Notes: generated by a model not told the origin, from the sequence alone. A DNA stretch of 64,000 bases from Photobacterium sp. CCB-ST2H9 (GCF_023151555.2 NZ_CP100426.1:558001-622000); one strand, 5' to 3'; counted from the stretch's first letter, positions 51,902-60,719 are shown. Numbers and translations are program-made.

Positions 51902-52096
51902 TCGTCCGCCGTGTTTTGCTTTCCGTTGAAAACTGCCTTTACCTTTTTTGGCTTTTTCAACCCGGCTTCGGAAGACTTTGCTCGTGACCACCGCTTTCAG
52001 AGCATTATCCTGAATCACTCCCCGACCGTGTTCAGTTTCAAAAACCGTCTGCTCGTTCACTCTTTCTTTCGCTTGTTCAGCGTGTTTCTTTGCCAT
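51878..52096 (-). CDS. arfA: Alternative ribosome-rescue factor ArfA
   Basis: This 72-residue protein has the ArfA core GVIQDNALKAVVTSKVFRSRVEKAKKGKGSFQRKAKH (I-x-D-N-A, F-R-x-R-V-E-x-x-K-K-G-K-G-S-x-x-R-K), matching E. coli ArfA, which recruits RF2 to ribosomes stalled at the 3' end of non-stop mRNA. AAAGGAG precedes the ATG. The last six codons form one arm of a terminator hairpin and the stop codon lies in its loop. In Proteobacteria ArfA is made from truncated messages and kept low by tmRNA tagging; this layout fits that. It is upstream of modA on the same strand, but the terminator should separate the two. Confidence 0.93.
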   Translation of the reverse strand: MAKKHAEQAKERVNEQTVFETEHGRGVIQDNALKAVVTSKVFRSRVEKAKKGKGSFQRKAKHGGRESWPIAA

Positions 52097-52186
52097 GATT
52101 AACTCCTTTGTCGTTCATATAAAAGGCAAATTTCAAGCGAAGTGTACGCCTGATCACACAAATTTCAAGTGTCTGTGCGAAAAACT

Positions 52187-53377
52187 TTATTCAACAGTTG
52201 CAACTTCAGAATCTGGCTCAAACGGCTCAATAAAACGTTGATAGAGCTTCAAAAATTCCAGTACCGCTTCTCTGGCGATATCCGTTTCACTGTTGGTCAG
52301 AAATACCATTCCAGTCTGAGTTGCCGGGTTAAACAGCATTTCTGTCCGGATCCCTTTGACCCATCCGCCATGATGAACAAAACCCGGGATCCCCTGATAA
52401 TCGAAAGTGCGCCAGCCCAGCCCATAATAGACTTTACTCAGCTTGGCTCGATACCGGTACTGGTTCGCCCGGATCGCGGGCTGATGCAGCAGAACCAGAT
52501 TATCTTCACTCAACACCTCCGGATATTGCCCTAATTGAGCCAGCATCCACTGCGCTAAGTCTTGCGCGCTTGCATTGACGCCAGCCGCCGCTGGAACATG
52601 ATAATAATAAGGTGCAGGCTTCACCGCAGCGTAACCGGATTTCACACGGACATGCGGCTCAACTCTGTTTTCTGTGCTCAGAAAAGCTTTTAACCCAAAA
52701 CTTGCATGCTGCATGTGCAGAGGAATAAATATCTGTTCTGTAACGAACTGGGTGTAATCCATCCCAGACGCCAGAGAGATCATATCGGCACTCAGGTTAT
52801 AAACAATATTCTGATAGCTGTAACAGTCACCCGGGTCACAGACAAACTTCACGCGGTCTAAAACGGATAAAATGCGTTTGTAGCTGACATCATGCTCAAG
52901 CAGATCCGAGTAAGCTTGAGGGACCAGTCCTGTTGTATGCGACAACACATTTCGCAAGGTCACTGTTTTCCCAAGCGCCGGGTCACTAAACTCAATATTA
53001 TCCAGATAAGGAACGACATGGGTGTCCCACTCGATCAAGCCTTTATCAACCAGTATTGCTGTTGCTGCAGAGGCAAAGGTCTTTGAAATCGAAGCCAGGG
53101 GGAAGACGGTCGCAGAATCAATCTTCTGATTCCCGCCTACCTTTGTGACACCGTAACCACGAAGTAAACGAATTTGCCCATTCACAATCACAGCCAGAGC
53201 AGCGCCGGGGATCGACGTTTTCACAGCCTGACTGACGTATTTATCAAGGGCAAATACAATATCATCACCGGGAGCAGCGATGACGCTTTGAGCACCAAAC
53301 AGACAGAGAAAGCACCACAACCAGGTTCGACAACACACAACACCACCAGACTCGCCGTAACTCACAAGAGCACTCAA
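52187..53377 (-). CDS. Class C beta-lactamase-like serine hydrolase
   Basis: This 396-residue (or slightly shorter) protein has a signal peptide around LWCFLCLFGAQSVIAA. The catalytic S-x-x-K is in FPLASISKTFAS, Y-x-N in CYSYQNIVYNLS, and the third motif reads HHGGW (H-x-G instead of K-T-G), which marks penicillin-binding-protein-like esterases and peptidases more than true AmpC enzymes. No ATG lies at the start; the frame opens with TTG at 53377, and GTG codons at 53365 and 53338 are alternatives. Whether it hydrolyses beta-lactams, peptides or esters cannot be told. Confidence 0.85.
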   Translation of the reverse strand: MSALVSYGESGGVVCCRTWLWCFLCLFGAQSVIAAPGDDIVFALDKYVSQAVKTSIPGAALAVIVNGQIRLLRGYGVTKVGGNQKIDSATVFPLASISKTFASAATAILVDKGLIEWDTHVVPYLDNIEFSDPALGKTVTLRNVLSHTTGLVPQAYSDLLEHDVSYKRILSVLDRVKFVCDPGDCYSYQNIVYNLSADMISLASGMDYTQFVTEQIFIPLHMQHASFGLKAFLSTENRVEPHVRVKSGYAAVKPAPYYYHVPAAAGVNASAQDLAQWMLAQLGQYPEVLSEDNLVLLHQPAIRANQYRYRAKLSKVYYGLGWRTFDYQGIPGFVHHGGWVKGIRTEMLFNPATQTGMVFLTNSETDIAREAVLEFLKLYQRFIEPFEPDSEVATVE

Positions 53378-53569
53378 AGTAGGTATAACGTATTCCGCTT
53401 GAAACAGGTATCGACCTCACAATTTTCACTTCTTTTTCCTGCGACAATCTATACTCAAACGTATCAGTTAACATACTCACGCGATTGCCCATGATGTTCG
53501 ATGCATGATCCAATTCAGAGCGTTCCTTGTTCAAATCATGTGCACATGCAGATACCACCCTCACATAAA

Positions 53570-53589
53570 ATGTGATACTTATCACATTA
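53570..53589 (+). promoter_or_regulatory. CRP-cAMP binding site
   Basis: AATGTGA-TACTTA-TCACATT matches the CRP consensus TGTGA-N6-TCACA exactly in both half-sites and has extra dyad symmetry outside them. A TATAAT at 53644-53649 follows in the direction of the MaoC-like gene (start 53772). The divergent serine-hydrolase gene starts near 53377. I see no other gene in 53378-53771. Confidence 0.75.
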
Positions 53590-53771
53590 AATGGGTAAAT
53601 CATGATTTGACGCACAGTTTACAGTGACGAAATGAGTTTGTTTTATAATAATGACGACTCATCCGATGAGTTATTTTGAGATCAAGGGCACATTTTGATC
53701 CTGACGCTGATCAGCCAAGATTCAATATGCCGCCTCAATCATACTAAGAAAAAAGATAAAGGTTGGTACGT

Positions 53772-54440
53772 ATGAAAGTGGTCGACTTTCTCAAACAAAA
53801 AAGTGAAATTCTGGCCAAGCACCCATTCGAATTGAAAGATTGGTTGTCGCCTTCAATCCGGGATTACTGGATTGAGTTTTTAAACAAAGCCCATGTATCC
53901 GGTTGGTCTAAAGCAGAAAGCATTGCACTGAATGGCGATGCTGTACAAGAAACTGCAACCATTGAAATTCATCCTGAAGCAGCAAAGCTGATGGAAGAGC
54001 TCAATGCATCGCTGGGTGAAGAAACACATGTCGGAGAATGGCTGACGGTTGACCAGGATAAAATCAACCAGTTTGCTGCAGTCACTGAAGACCATCAGTG
54101 GATTCATACAGACCCTGAGCGCGCAGCTGTTGAATCGCCATTCAAAACCACAATCGCACATGGCTTTTTAACTTTGTCATTGCTTTCTGTACTGACAGAC
54201 AGCGTTGATCCGGAAAACCAGAAGTTTCCGACAGCAAAAATGACCGTGAACTACGGCCTGAATCAGGTACGCTTCCCGTACCCGGTGAAAGCAGGCAGTC
54301 GTGTTCGTGCACGCACGAAAATTCAATCGGTTTCACCGATAAAACGCGGTCTGGAAATCGTGCAGGAAATTTCAGTCGAGATTGAAGGCTGCCGCCGTCC
54401 TGGCTGTGTTGCTGAATCGGTTGTCCGTCTGTATTTCTGA
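53772..54440 (+). CDS. MaoC-like hot-dog fold dehydratase
   Basis: This 222-residue protein has a MaoC domain from about residue 80: EWLTVDQDKINQFAAVTEDHQWIHTDPERAAVESPFKTTIAHGFLTLSLLSVL. The D-x-x-W-I-H and A-H-G-F motifs of (R)-specific enoyl-CoA hydratases are present. The N-terminal 75 residues (MKVVDFLKQKSEILAKHPFELKDWLSPSIRDYWIEFL) are an extra helical extension. The ATG at 53772 has AAAGG upstream; TTG at 53763 is less likely. It probably hydrates enoyl-CoA or acyl-ACP intermediates. A CRP site 190 bases upstream suggests control by carbon supply. Confidence 0.88.
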   Translation: MKVVDFLKQKSEILAKHPFELKDWLSPSIRDYWIEFLNKAHVSGWSKAESIALNGDAVQETATIEIHPEAAKLMEELNASLGEETHVGEWLTVDQDKINQFAAVTEDHQWIHTDPERAAVESPFKTTIAHGFLTLSLLSVLTDSVDPENQKFPTAKMTVNYGLNQVRFPYPVKAGSRVRARTKIQSVSPIKRGLEIVQEISVEIEGCRRPGCVAESVVRLYF

Positions 54441-54454
54441 TCAAAACACTCGCC

Positions 54455-54485
54455 ATGCCGCTTCAATATCAGTTTGAAGCGGTAT
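54455..54485 (+). terminator. Hairpin after the MaoC-like gene
   Basis: CCGCTTCAA at 54458-54466 pairs with TTGAAGCGG at 54474-54482 (and outer bases pair too) around TATCAGT, 15 bases after the stop. No T run follows, so termination strength is uncertain. Confidence 0.55.
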
Positions 54486-54663
54486 AGCACACCTCCCCTG
54501 ATCATTTCAGTTTTTGTCTGAATTCTCCTGAAATCTTATCTGTATCAGATCTTTGCATCAAACAATCACACGACATTTCAGGATCTGTATCCGGTTTGAT
54601 ATTGTTCAGCTTTATTGATCATTACGCTTATATGATCGTGAATAAGGTACAGGGAGAGAAACC

Positions 54664-55140
54664 ATGAAAAAAACAAACCCATTTTCTGCAACTGACGCCG
54701 ATCGGGCTGCAATCTGGGAAATGCTGGTCACACGTGATATCAAAGCATACTGTGATGCCGACTGGCTCCAGGTTGCCGATGACTTTGTCGCAGATGAATT
54801 TTATGCCATCAATGCCAACCGGGAACACAATCCTGCAAAGTGGACTTTTGCATTCTCTACGCTGGCTGAGTATCAGCAAGAATGGCTCCGACAAGCAAAA
54901 GTGGCTCAGGGAACGATGTATAACGAACCTCTGGAAGATGCCGTCCATGCTGCAACGACACTCAATGAAATTCAAATTGAAAATGGACGGGCAATTGCGC
55001 GTAAACAATTTAACGGCAAAATTCAACGTACAGATGGAGAAGCCGATGAGCTGCTGTGGCAAACCCTTTATTATCTGAAACAAACAGATGCCGGCTGGAA
55101 AATTTGTGGTTTTACCGGATATCTTCCCCACACAAATTAA
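54664..55140 (+). CDS. NTF2-like hypothetical protein
   Basis: This 158-residue protein has the helical start DRAAIWEMLVTRDIKAYCDADWLQVADDFVADEFYAINANREHNPAKWTFAF and a beta-rich remainder ending AGWKICGFTGYLPH, which matches the overall SnoaL/NTF2-like pattern with W-K-I-x-G-F near the end. No catalytic role can be assigned. GGGAGAGAAACC lies before the ATG. A strong terminator follows at 55150. It is a single gene. Confidence 0.75.
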   Translation: MKKTNPFSATDADRAAIWEMLVTRDIKAYCDADWLQVADDFVADEFYAINANREHNPAKWTFAFSTLAEYQQEWLRQAKVAQGTMYNEPLEDAVHAATTLNEIQIENGRAIARKQFNGKIQRTDGEADELLWQTLYYLKQTDAGWKICGFTGYLPHTN

Positions 55141-55149
55141 TCTCCAAAC

Positions 55150-55180
55150 AAAAAAGCTACCCTGAACAGGTAGCTTTTTT
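55150..55180 (+). terminator. Bidirectional Rho-independent terminator
   Basis: AAAAAAGCTACC pairs with GGTAGCTTTTTT around CTGAACA. It lies between the NTF2-like gene and the converging small membrane protein gene (stop 55183) and has the A/T runs for both strands. Confidence 0.9.
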
Positions 55181-55182
55181 CT

Positions 55183-55527
55183 TCAGACAGAAAGCGAGAA
55201 AATACAGGCTGACAGTGGTAATAAACCGGATAAAAATAAGGTCAATCCGAATCCATAATTCGCAGCAATTTCTCTGTTCTTATCCGTTGCAATCAGTTCA
55301 GACGACAGCTTCGTGTTCGATTTCATACCGCCAGCATCATGGTCATTTCTTGTACTTTCCCTGCCACCATGCCAAACCAGCGCCGCCATTCCCCATTGCA
55401 GTGCGAACATATAAAAAAACACATCCTGATTCACTTCAAACGGCAATTCAGAAAAACGATAACCGACCCAAACAGCGCCACCCGCGAGTAAATTCATCAA
55501 AAAAAATGACTTTAATAGATTCTTCAT
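55183..55527 (-). CDS. Small hypothetical membrane protein
   Basis: This 114-residue protein from the ATG at 55527 has three hydrophobic segments (LLKSFFLMNLLAGGAVWVGY, VFFYMFALQWGMAALVWHG, YGFGLTLFLSGLLPLSACIF). A polar loop, RESTRNDHDAGGMKSNTKLSSELIATDKNREIAAN, lies between the second and third. I do not recognise the family. The frame extends to 55557 with another ATG. It ends at the bidirectional terminator. Confidence 0.7.
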   Translation of the reverse strand: MKNLLKSFFLMNLLAGGAVWVGYRFSELPFEVNQDVFFYMFALQWGMAALVWHGGRESTRNDHDAGGMKSNTKLSSELIATDKNREIAANYGFGLTLFLSGLLPLSACIFSLSV

Positions 55528-55621
55528 GTTTGTTTTGATTAAAAACCAGCCAGACATGCTAATTCTGCCACGAATGTCAGTTCATCAACAAATATCCGTA
55601 CACCAAAGGTACAAGAAATCT

Positions 55622-56782
55622 TTAACTTTTCATCTCACGAATTTGATTCAGGTATTTAATCCAGCCTCTTGAAGTTTCAGTCGATTCAAGATGATCAGCT
55701 TTCTTTGCATGTATCAGCGCCTGTTCAAACTGCTGCAACTTGTAATACGCACGAACTTGCGCCAGCTCGACCTCTGCTTCTCGCCCCTTTTGATGGATTT
55801 GCTTCAGTTCAGTCAGAGCAAGCTGATAATGCCCTTCCTGCAGTAAAAGCTGTGCCAGCTGCCACCGGTACTGTGCGTCTAGCTTGATGGCTTTTCGCCA
55901 GAATGTCATTGCTTTATCCCATTCTTTCGCCGTCTGCCAGTATCTGGCTTGAGTGACAATTAAATCTTTATCCGTCTCACTGTTTTCCAGCAGTGCAAAA
56001 GTGCGAGCTGCTTTTTCCGGGATACCTTGCTGCGCATACAGCTGGCCAAGTGTTTTGATATCTTGCTGAGACAGTGCAACATCCTGACGCTTTGCAAGCG
56101 CTAACGTTTCCAGCGCATGGCGATGCCGGCTGAGTTGCATCTGAATTCCGGCCATCTGCCGCCACCAGAGTGTTTTTTGTGGTTCCAGTGCAATCAGACG
56201 ATTTAATGTTGTCAAAGCCGGTGCCAGCTGACTTAATTGCAATTGGGCACCGAGTTTTAACGATAACGGCTGAATTTCATCCTTCCGGTGAGAGCTTTCA
56301 TAGTTTTTCAGCGCCTTCAGAACCGCCTGCCATTCTTCTATCTGATAATGGGCCTGAGCAATTCTCAGCCAGAGTTCATCCGCTTTTTCAGTCGCCGGAA
56401 TTGCCTGACTCAATACGTAGTAATGCTTCAGCGCTGTCTTATACTGAGCCTGAGAAAGCAGAATATCGGCCAGCATACGCTGGGTTGACCGGGCCTGCTC
56501 ATCTTCCAGCAAACCACTTTCAACAGACTGTGTCAGATGTTTGATTGACTGAGCCGGTTGTTCCACCTGCCAGTAATACACGCCCAGAACCCGATCGATG
56601 AAAGCACGGTCATAAGCGCGTGAAATATCCATGCCTTTCAACAAAGCAATGGCTTCGCCCAGTTTATCTTCCTGCTGAAGTTTTTGGGCCTGTTGGACTT
56701 TACCAGCAGAATATTGTGAAAGCTGCGCTGAAAATACGACAGGCGTAAAAAACAGCATCAAAATGAATGCAAGTTTCTTCAT
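55622..56782 (-). CDS. TPR-repeat protein of the TonB2 cluster
   Basis: This 386-residue protein has a signal peptide (KKLAFILMLFFTPVVFSAQ) and about eight tetratricopeptide-like helical repeats across the rest (for example DRVLGVYYWQVEQPAQSIKHLTQSVESG and ALEHYYVLSQAIPA). The start overlaps the tonB2 stop by 4 bases, so it is the last gene of the operon. In Vibrio a TPR protein always follows tonB2; its role is presumably in assembly or stability of the periplasmic complex, which is inference. Confidence 0.88.
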   Translation of the reverse strand: MKKLAFILMLFFTPVVFSAQLSQYSAGKVQQAQKLQQEDKLGEAIALLKGMDISRAYDRAFIDRVLGVYYWQVEQPAQSIKHLTQSVESGLLEDEQARSTQRMLADILLSQAQYKTALKHYYVLSQAIPATEKADELWLRIAQAHYQIEEWQAVLKALKNYESSHRKDEIQPLSLKLGAQLQLSQLAPALTTLNRLIALEPQKTLWWRQMAGIQMQLSRHRHALETLALAKRQDVALSQQDIKTLGQLYAQQGIPEKAARTFALLENSETDKDLIVTQARYWQTAKEWDKAMTFWRKAIKLDAQYRWQLAQLLLQEGHYQLALTELKQIHQKGREAEVELAQVRAYYKLQQFEQALIHAKKADHLESTETSRGWIKYLNQIREMKS

Positions 56783-57405
56783 GATTTATCGAGATTAAAT
56801 TCCACTTTTACAGACTGCCCAGGTTGCGCCACTGCCTTGCCATTTTCCAGCTTAGGCTGATATTTCCAGCTTTTGAGCGCCCGAATAGCCTCACGGTCAA
56901 AAATTCGTTTGGGCTGCGCATCGACCACTTGAATGTCAGTGGGACGCCCACGGGAATCGATCGTGAAAGATAGAATGACAAAACCTTCAATACTTCGTTT
57001 TTGTGCTCTGGGCGGATACTTAGGCTCGACGCGATATAACGGCATCACCTGCTGATCCTTACCGATATCCGAAAACGCAGGCAATTGAATCGCCATCCCA
57101 GTTACGGATACATCCAAAGCAACGGATGGCATTATCGGAGAGGTCAAAGGAGTCACTGTGCTGTTGGCATTCGTATGCTTCGGCACAGACTCAGGTGGCG
57201 GCTCCGGGGTTTCCGGCTTCTCAGGAACTGAACGCTGACGACGCTGAACCTCCGATTCCTGCTCGACCATCACCATATTAAATGCCAGTGTCTCTTTGGA
57301 TTCCGGTAATTGATGGTGACCGTTATCCACCATCCAGGCCATAAAACTGAACAGGCCGCCCGTCACGAACATAGCGATCGGCGCGGCCAGAAAAAGCCTG
57401 AACAT
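56779..57405 (-). CDS. tonB2: TonB2 energy-transduction protein
   Basis: This 208-residue TonB has an N-terminal membrane segment (FRLFLAAPIAMFVTGGLFSFMAWMVD), a Pro/Glu-rich spacer shorter than in E. coli TonB (VPEKPETPEPPPESVPKH), and the C-terminal domain YRVEPKYPPRAQKRSIEGFVILSFTIDSRGRPTDIQVVDAQPKRIFDREAIRALKSWKYQP (YPPRA and G-x-V-x-x-x-F). It couples the proton gradient to TonB-dependent outer-membrane transport. Its start and the exbD2 stop overlap by one base. Confidence 0.92.
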   Translation of the reverse strand: MFRLFLAAPIAMFVTGGLFSFMAWMVDNGHHQLPESKETLAFNMVMVEQESEVQRRQRSVPEKPETPEPPPESVPKHTNANSTVTPLTSPIMPSVALDVSVTGMAIQLPAFSDIGKDQQVMPLYRVEPKYPPRAQKRSIEGFVILSFTIDSRGRPTDIQVVDAQPKRIFDREAIRALKSWKYQPKLENGKAVAQPGQSVKVEFNLDKS

Positions 57406-57812
57406 CAGCGTTTCTCCGCTGCCAAAGCAATATTCTTCACGCCTGCCCCTTTCGCCGCATCCATGACTTTCACCACGGTACCGCTATAAGCATGTTCATC
57501 CGCCTGAATCACTAACGATGCTTCAGGTTGATCAAGCAGCATGGTTTCAAGAGTCGCCTGAACCCGTTCAACATCGACAACACGTTTATCGATATAAACA
57601 TCATTGGCAGAAGTGATTGCGACAAAAATACCCGCATCTTTCTGACTGACCACATTGCTGGCCTGCGGGCGATTCACCTCAACGCCGGATTCACGGACAA
57701 ACGAACTGGTGACAATGAAGAAAATCAGCATGATAAAGACGATATCCAACATTGAGGTCAGATCGATCTGAGCTTCTTCACGAGCGGCTGATGGACGACT
57801 TAATCTCATCAT
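57405..57812 (-). CDS. exbD2: ExbD2 biopolymer transport protein
   Basis: This 135-residue ExbD/TolR family protein has a short cytoplasmic N-terminus (SRPSAAREEAQIDLTSMLDIVFIMLIFFIVTSSFVRE), with the conserved membrane Asp in MLDIVFIML, and a periplasmic domain ending VMDAAKGAGVKNIALAAE. With ExbB2 it forms the proton channel that drives TonB2. Overlaps of 4 bases with exbB2 and 1 base with tonB2 indicate coupling. Confidence 0.94.
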   Translation of the reverse strand: MMRLSRPSAAREEAQIDLTSMLDIVFIMLIFFIVTSSFVRESGVEVNRPQASNVVSQKDAGIFVAITSANDVYIDKRVVDVERVQATLETMLLDQPEASLVIQADEHAYSGTVVKVMDAAKGAGVKNIALAAEKR

Positions 57813-58354
57813 TGACTCCTTAAGAGTTTTTCGAGTTTTTGTTCACGCATTTTGCAGGCTTTCGCCAGTCGGGCATGCACAAACATTCCGGCCAGTGCGG
57901 CAACCATACCTGCCATCGTGGGCAACGTCGCCAGAGATATACCAGAGGCCATTAACTTGGGCTGGCTGCTTCCCTGACTGGCCATGACATCAAAGACAGA
58001 GATCATTCCAGTGACGGTGCCCAGCAATCCCAGCATCGGACAAATCGCAACCAGTACTTTAATGATATTCAGATTCTGAGAAAGGCTGAGGTGTGCTTCA
58101 TTCAGCCAGCCAGCACGGATAGCATGGGCGTACCAGGAAGTTTGATCCCCTCTGGCGCGCCATTGATCCAGCCATTGTTGTTTCTCTTTCGGATATGTAA
58201 ATGCTAAATACAGAAGTCGTTCTGTCACCAGCATCCAGCAAAGTAACACGATAGCTGCCAGCCACCAGAGAACCTGGCCTCCCTGCTGCATAAATTGCTG
58301 CAGGGACAGCCACCAGTGACCGGCGAAATCAGCACTGAACAATGCAACATCCAT
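57809..58354 (-). CDS. exbB2: ExbB2 biopolymer transport protein
   Basis: This 181-residue MotA/TolQ/ExbB family protein has the conserved segments IIKVLVAICPMLGLLGTVTGMISVFDVMAS and GISLATLPTMAGMVAALAGMFVHARLAK, the latter with the membrane-core Thr. Unlike E. coli ExbB it has a short N-terminus with one membrane segment (VLWWLAAIVLLCWMLVTERLLYLAF). It lies between ttpC and exbD2 with overlaps at both ends. Confidence 0.94.
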   Translation of the reverse strand: MDVALFSADFAGHWWLSLQQFMQQGGQVLWWLAAIVLLCWMLVTERLLYLAFTYPKEKQQWLDQWRARGDQTSWYAHAIRAGWLNEAHLSLSQNLNIIKVLVAICPMLGLLGTVTGMISVFDVMASQGSSQPKLMASGISLATLPTMAGMVAALAGMFVHARLAKACKMREQKLEKLLRSQ

Positions 58355-59688
58355 TATGCAGGACTTCCCGATTTTTCAGCCTCAGCAGCAACCAGGCTGA
58401 TCCCTTGTTTTTCAAGAATGTTACGAATAGCGTCAGCCTGAGTGCTCAGCACATTATGAGCAAGCAGCAACGGCATGGCAGAAACCAGACCCAGTACCGT
58501 GGTGACCAGTGCCATCGAAATACCACCAGCCATTACTTTCGGATCCCCGTTACCAAACTGGGTAATCACCTGAAAGGTTTCAATCATACCGGTTACGGTC
58601 CCGAGCAGACCGAGCATCGGCGCCAGTGCTGCAAGTAATTTCAGCATCGACAAACCACGCTCCAGCCCTTGCTGTTCATCGACGATGGTTTCCAGCAGGC
58701 GCAATTCCAGCGCTTCAACAGAACGATTCTGTTCTTTATCGTAAACATTCAGCACCCGACCCAATGGGTTATTCCCGGGTTGTTCCGGCTGCTTTAACTG
58801 CGCTTTGATTTGCTGGCGAATCCAGAACAACTTCCCGCCGCGGTACAACGCAATCACAACACCAACGGCCAGTAAACCCAGAATAATCTTACCGACTACC
58901 CCGCCCTGAGACAGACGTTCCATCAACGAAGGTGTATGAGCCAGCTGCTCCAGCATTTTTCCACGAGACGGATCAATCACTGTCATCTGCATGCCCGAGT
59001 CAGCCATTGAGGCTATTTGGCTCAAAACTGGCGCACTTTCGGGTTGTTTCAGATAAGGGGTTGCAACCTTTCGCTCACCATTCCATGCAAGATACCCTTG
59101 TTCACCGACCAGCCCGAAGCTGCCGAGACGATACGCATCCACATGAGATTCATAGCCTTCGCCATTTATATAAGGTACAGAGACCTGACGCATTTCTGAG
59201 CTCGCTTTGATCTGCTCAGTCATTCCCTGCCATAACCCACGGAGTTGCTTCAGGGAAGGCAGTGCCTTCGCAGCGACAATCTCTTGCACAACCTTGGCAT
59301 GCTGCTGACGATCTGCAGCCGTCACTGAAGTATCCATTTCAACGTCTAAGTCTTTGGCTGTTTGACGAACCACCCCAAAGAGCTCCCCCAGACTGCCTGA
59401 TTCCAGTCGCAGGGTTTCTTCAAGTTGCGCCAGAGACTTTTCATTGTTGCTGAAAGTATGACTCAGACGATCCGTTTCTTCGTTCAGCTTTTTTCTCTCC
59501 GCAAGAAGAGCGTTCCGCTGGGCGCGAATCTCGGCCTCAGTTTGCTGGAAACCAGCTTCTCGAGCTTGCTGATGAACTTGCTCTGATTTCTGTTCCTGAC
59601 GTGTTTTTTCTACTAACCCATCCACGGCCAGTACCGAACCAGATAAAGATACGAGTGACAGTGCTAAAGCCAACGTTTTCAGTTTCAT
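58354..59688 (-). CDS. ttpC: TtpC, ExbB-like subunit of the TonB2 complex
   Basis: This 444-residue protein has a signal peptide (LALALSLVSLSGSVLA), a long periplasmic coiled-coil (REAGFQQTEAEIRAQRNALLAERKKLNEETDRLSHTFSNNEKSLAQLEETLRLE), a central segment, a membrane segment (KIILGLLAVGVVIALYRGGKLF), and a C-terminal ExbB/TolQ domain (LLAALAPMLGLLGTVTGMIETFQVITQFGNGDPKVMAGGISMALVTTVLGLVSAMPLLLAHNVL). TtpC is a TonB2-specific component in Vibrio that is needed for TonB2-dependent iron uptake. It overlaps exbB2 by one base. Confidence 0.92.
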   Translation of the reverse strand: MKLKTLALALSLVSLSGSVLAVDGLVEKTRQEQKSEQVHQQAREAGFQQTEAEIRAQRNALLAERKKLNEETDRLSHTFSNNEKSLAQLEETLRLESGSLGELFGVVRQTAKDLDVEMDTSVTAADRQQHAKVVQEIVAAKALPSLKQLRGLWQGMTEQIKASSEMRQVSVPYINGEGYESHVDAYRLGSFGLVGEQGYLAWNGERKVATPYLKQPESAPVLSQIASMADSGMQMTVIDPSRGKMLEQLAHTPSLMERLSQGGVVGKIILGLLAVGVVIALYRGGKLFWIRQQIKAQLKQPEQPGNNPLGRVLNVYDKEQNRSVEALELRLLETIVDEQQGLERGLSMLKLLAALAPMLGLLGTVTGMIETFQVITQFGNGDPKVMAGGISMALVTTVLGLVSAMPLLLAHNVLSTQADAIRNILEKQGISLVAAEAEKSGSPA

Positions 59689-59689
59689 C

Positions 59690-60454
59690 TTATTGAACCT
59701 CCACGTGAGCTGACACCGGCAGTGAAATCAGTCCGGGAGCAATTTGTTTCGCTGCCATCGCATAGGCTTTATCCAGCTCAGAACCCACCTGCGATTCCAG
59801 TAACTGCCACTTGGCATCCTGTTCATTCCAGCCCCAGTAACGTTGTCCATCCAGACTGCGTGCGACAAAAGCTAGTCGTCCCAGATACAGCAAGTCAGCT
59901 TCAATGCTTTCTGCCGGTGACAAGGTCACTTTCCCCTGATACAGACCCATCTTTGTGCCGTAGTCCATTTCAATCTGATAGGCTTCCAGAATACGGCGAT
60001 ACTTTTCCGCATCACTGACATCTGCCTGCGCCATCATGAGTTCCAGCCTGGAAACCCGTGCTAAACGCTGATCGCGTTTGATCGGTCGGTCTTCTTCAAC
60101 CAAGGTTTTCAGGCCGTCGATCATCTGATACATCAACGGCACAACGCCCTGACGGGTTTCCTGAATTCCGGTAATTTGTTCATTCAGACTGGCTTTTTCA
60201 TTTTCCTGACTGTCGACCAGTCGGGCCAGGTGATCCCGGTAAATGGTCAGATTCTTGACTTCTTCCTGAAGCGCTTCGATGTCTGCCTTCATCGACAGAA
60301 CGTGTTCCGCACTCGTATCGATCCTCTGTTGGCTTTGCGCTGCAGATTGATTCATTTTCGTTTCGATAACGCGAGCAGAATCAAGGCTGGTGGCTGCTGC
60401 GTTCACACTGAGACCGATGGCTATCATGGCCAGGCTGAATTTCACTTTGTTCAT
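59690..60454 (-). CDS. DUF3450 periplasmic coiled-coil protein
   Basis: This 254-residue protein has a signal peptide (VKFSLAMIAIGLSVNAAA) and a coiled-coil region (SLDSARVIETKMNQSAAQSQQRIDTSAEHVLSMKADIEALQEEVKNLTIYRDHL). The core EADLLYLGRLAFVARSLDGQRYWGWN, followed by a terminal W-x-L segment, is typical of DUF3450. It is the first gene of the TonB2 operon and lies one base from ttpC. The family always accompanies TtpC; an accessory role in the complex is likely but unproven. A clear Fur box is not visible upstream. Confidence 0.88.
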   Translation of the reverse strand: MNKVKFSLAMIAIGLSVNAAATSLDSARVIETKMNQSAAQSQQRIDTSAEHVLSMKADIEALQEEVKNLTIYRDHLARLVDSQENEKASLNEQITGIQETRQGVVPLMYQMIDGLKTLVEEDRPIKRDQRLARVSRLELMMAQADVSDAEKYRRILEAYQIEMDYGTKMGLYQGKVTLSPAESIEADLLYLGRLAFVARSLDGQRYWGWNEQDAKWQLLESQVGSELDKAYAMAAKQIAPGLISLPVSAHVEVQ

Positions 60455-60660
60455 TTGGAGCAGTTACCTTAGCATCCGGTTCAGAAAGTCAAACCCGATG
60501 TTCGCTTTCTACAACTGTTATGATACTCAGTTATCTGAGCTACTGGTCACACATCTTAGTTGAAAACAAATCTCATTTAAACTATAAATCCGGAAAATTT
60601 CTTTCCGCCGTTTACATGAGAATCAACTAAATTCTCGGACAAAACGATCGGGTGAACCCA

Positions 60661-60689
60661 GTGACCAGTCGCCTAGGGAAAGCTATAAT
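60661..60689 (+). promoter_or_regulatory. Sigma-70-type promoter for the next hypothetical gene
   Basis: GTGACC at 60661-60666 and TATAAT at 60684-60689 are separated by 17 bases. Transcription would start near 60696, so the GTG at 60720 fits as the translation start better than the one at 60690. Confidence 0.6.
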
Positions 60690-60719
60690 GTGCGGCAAAT
60701 CAGTAATTCGGAATATAAA

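Noticed and set aside
60455..60660. Possible Fur box upstream of the TonB2 operon
   Set aside because: The best 19-mer (around GAAAACAAATCTCATTT) matches only about half of the Fur consensus, so I do not call it although iron control is expected.
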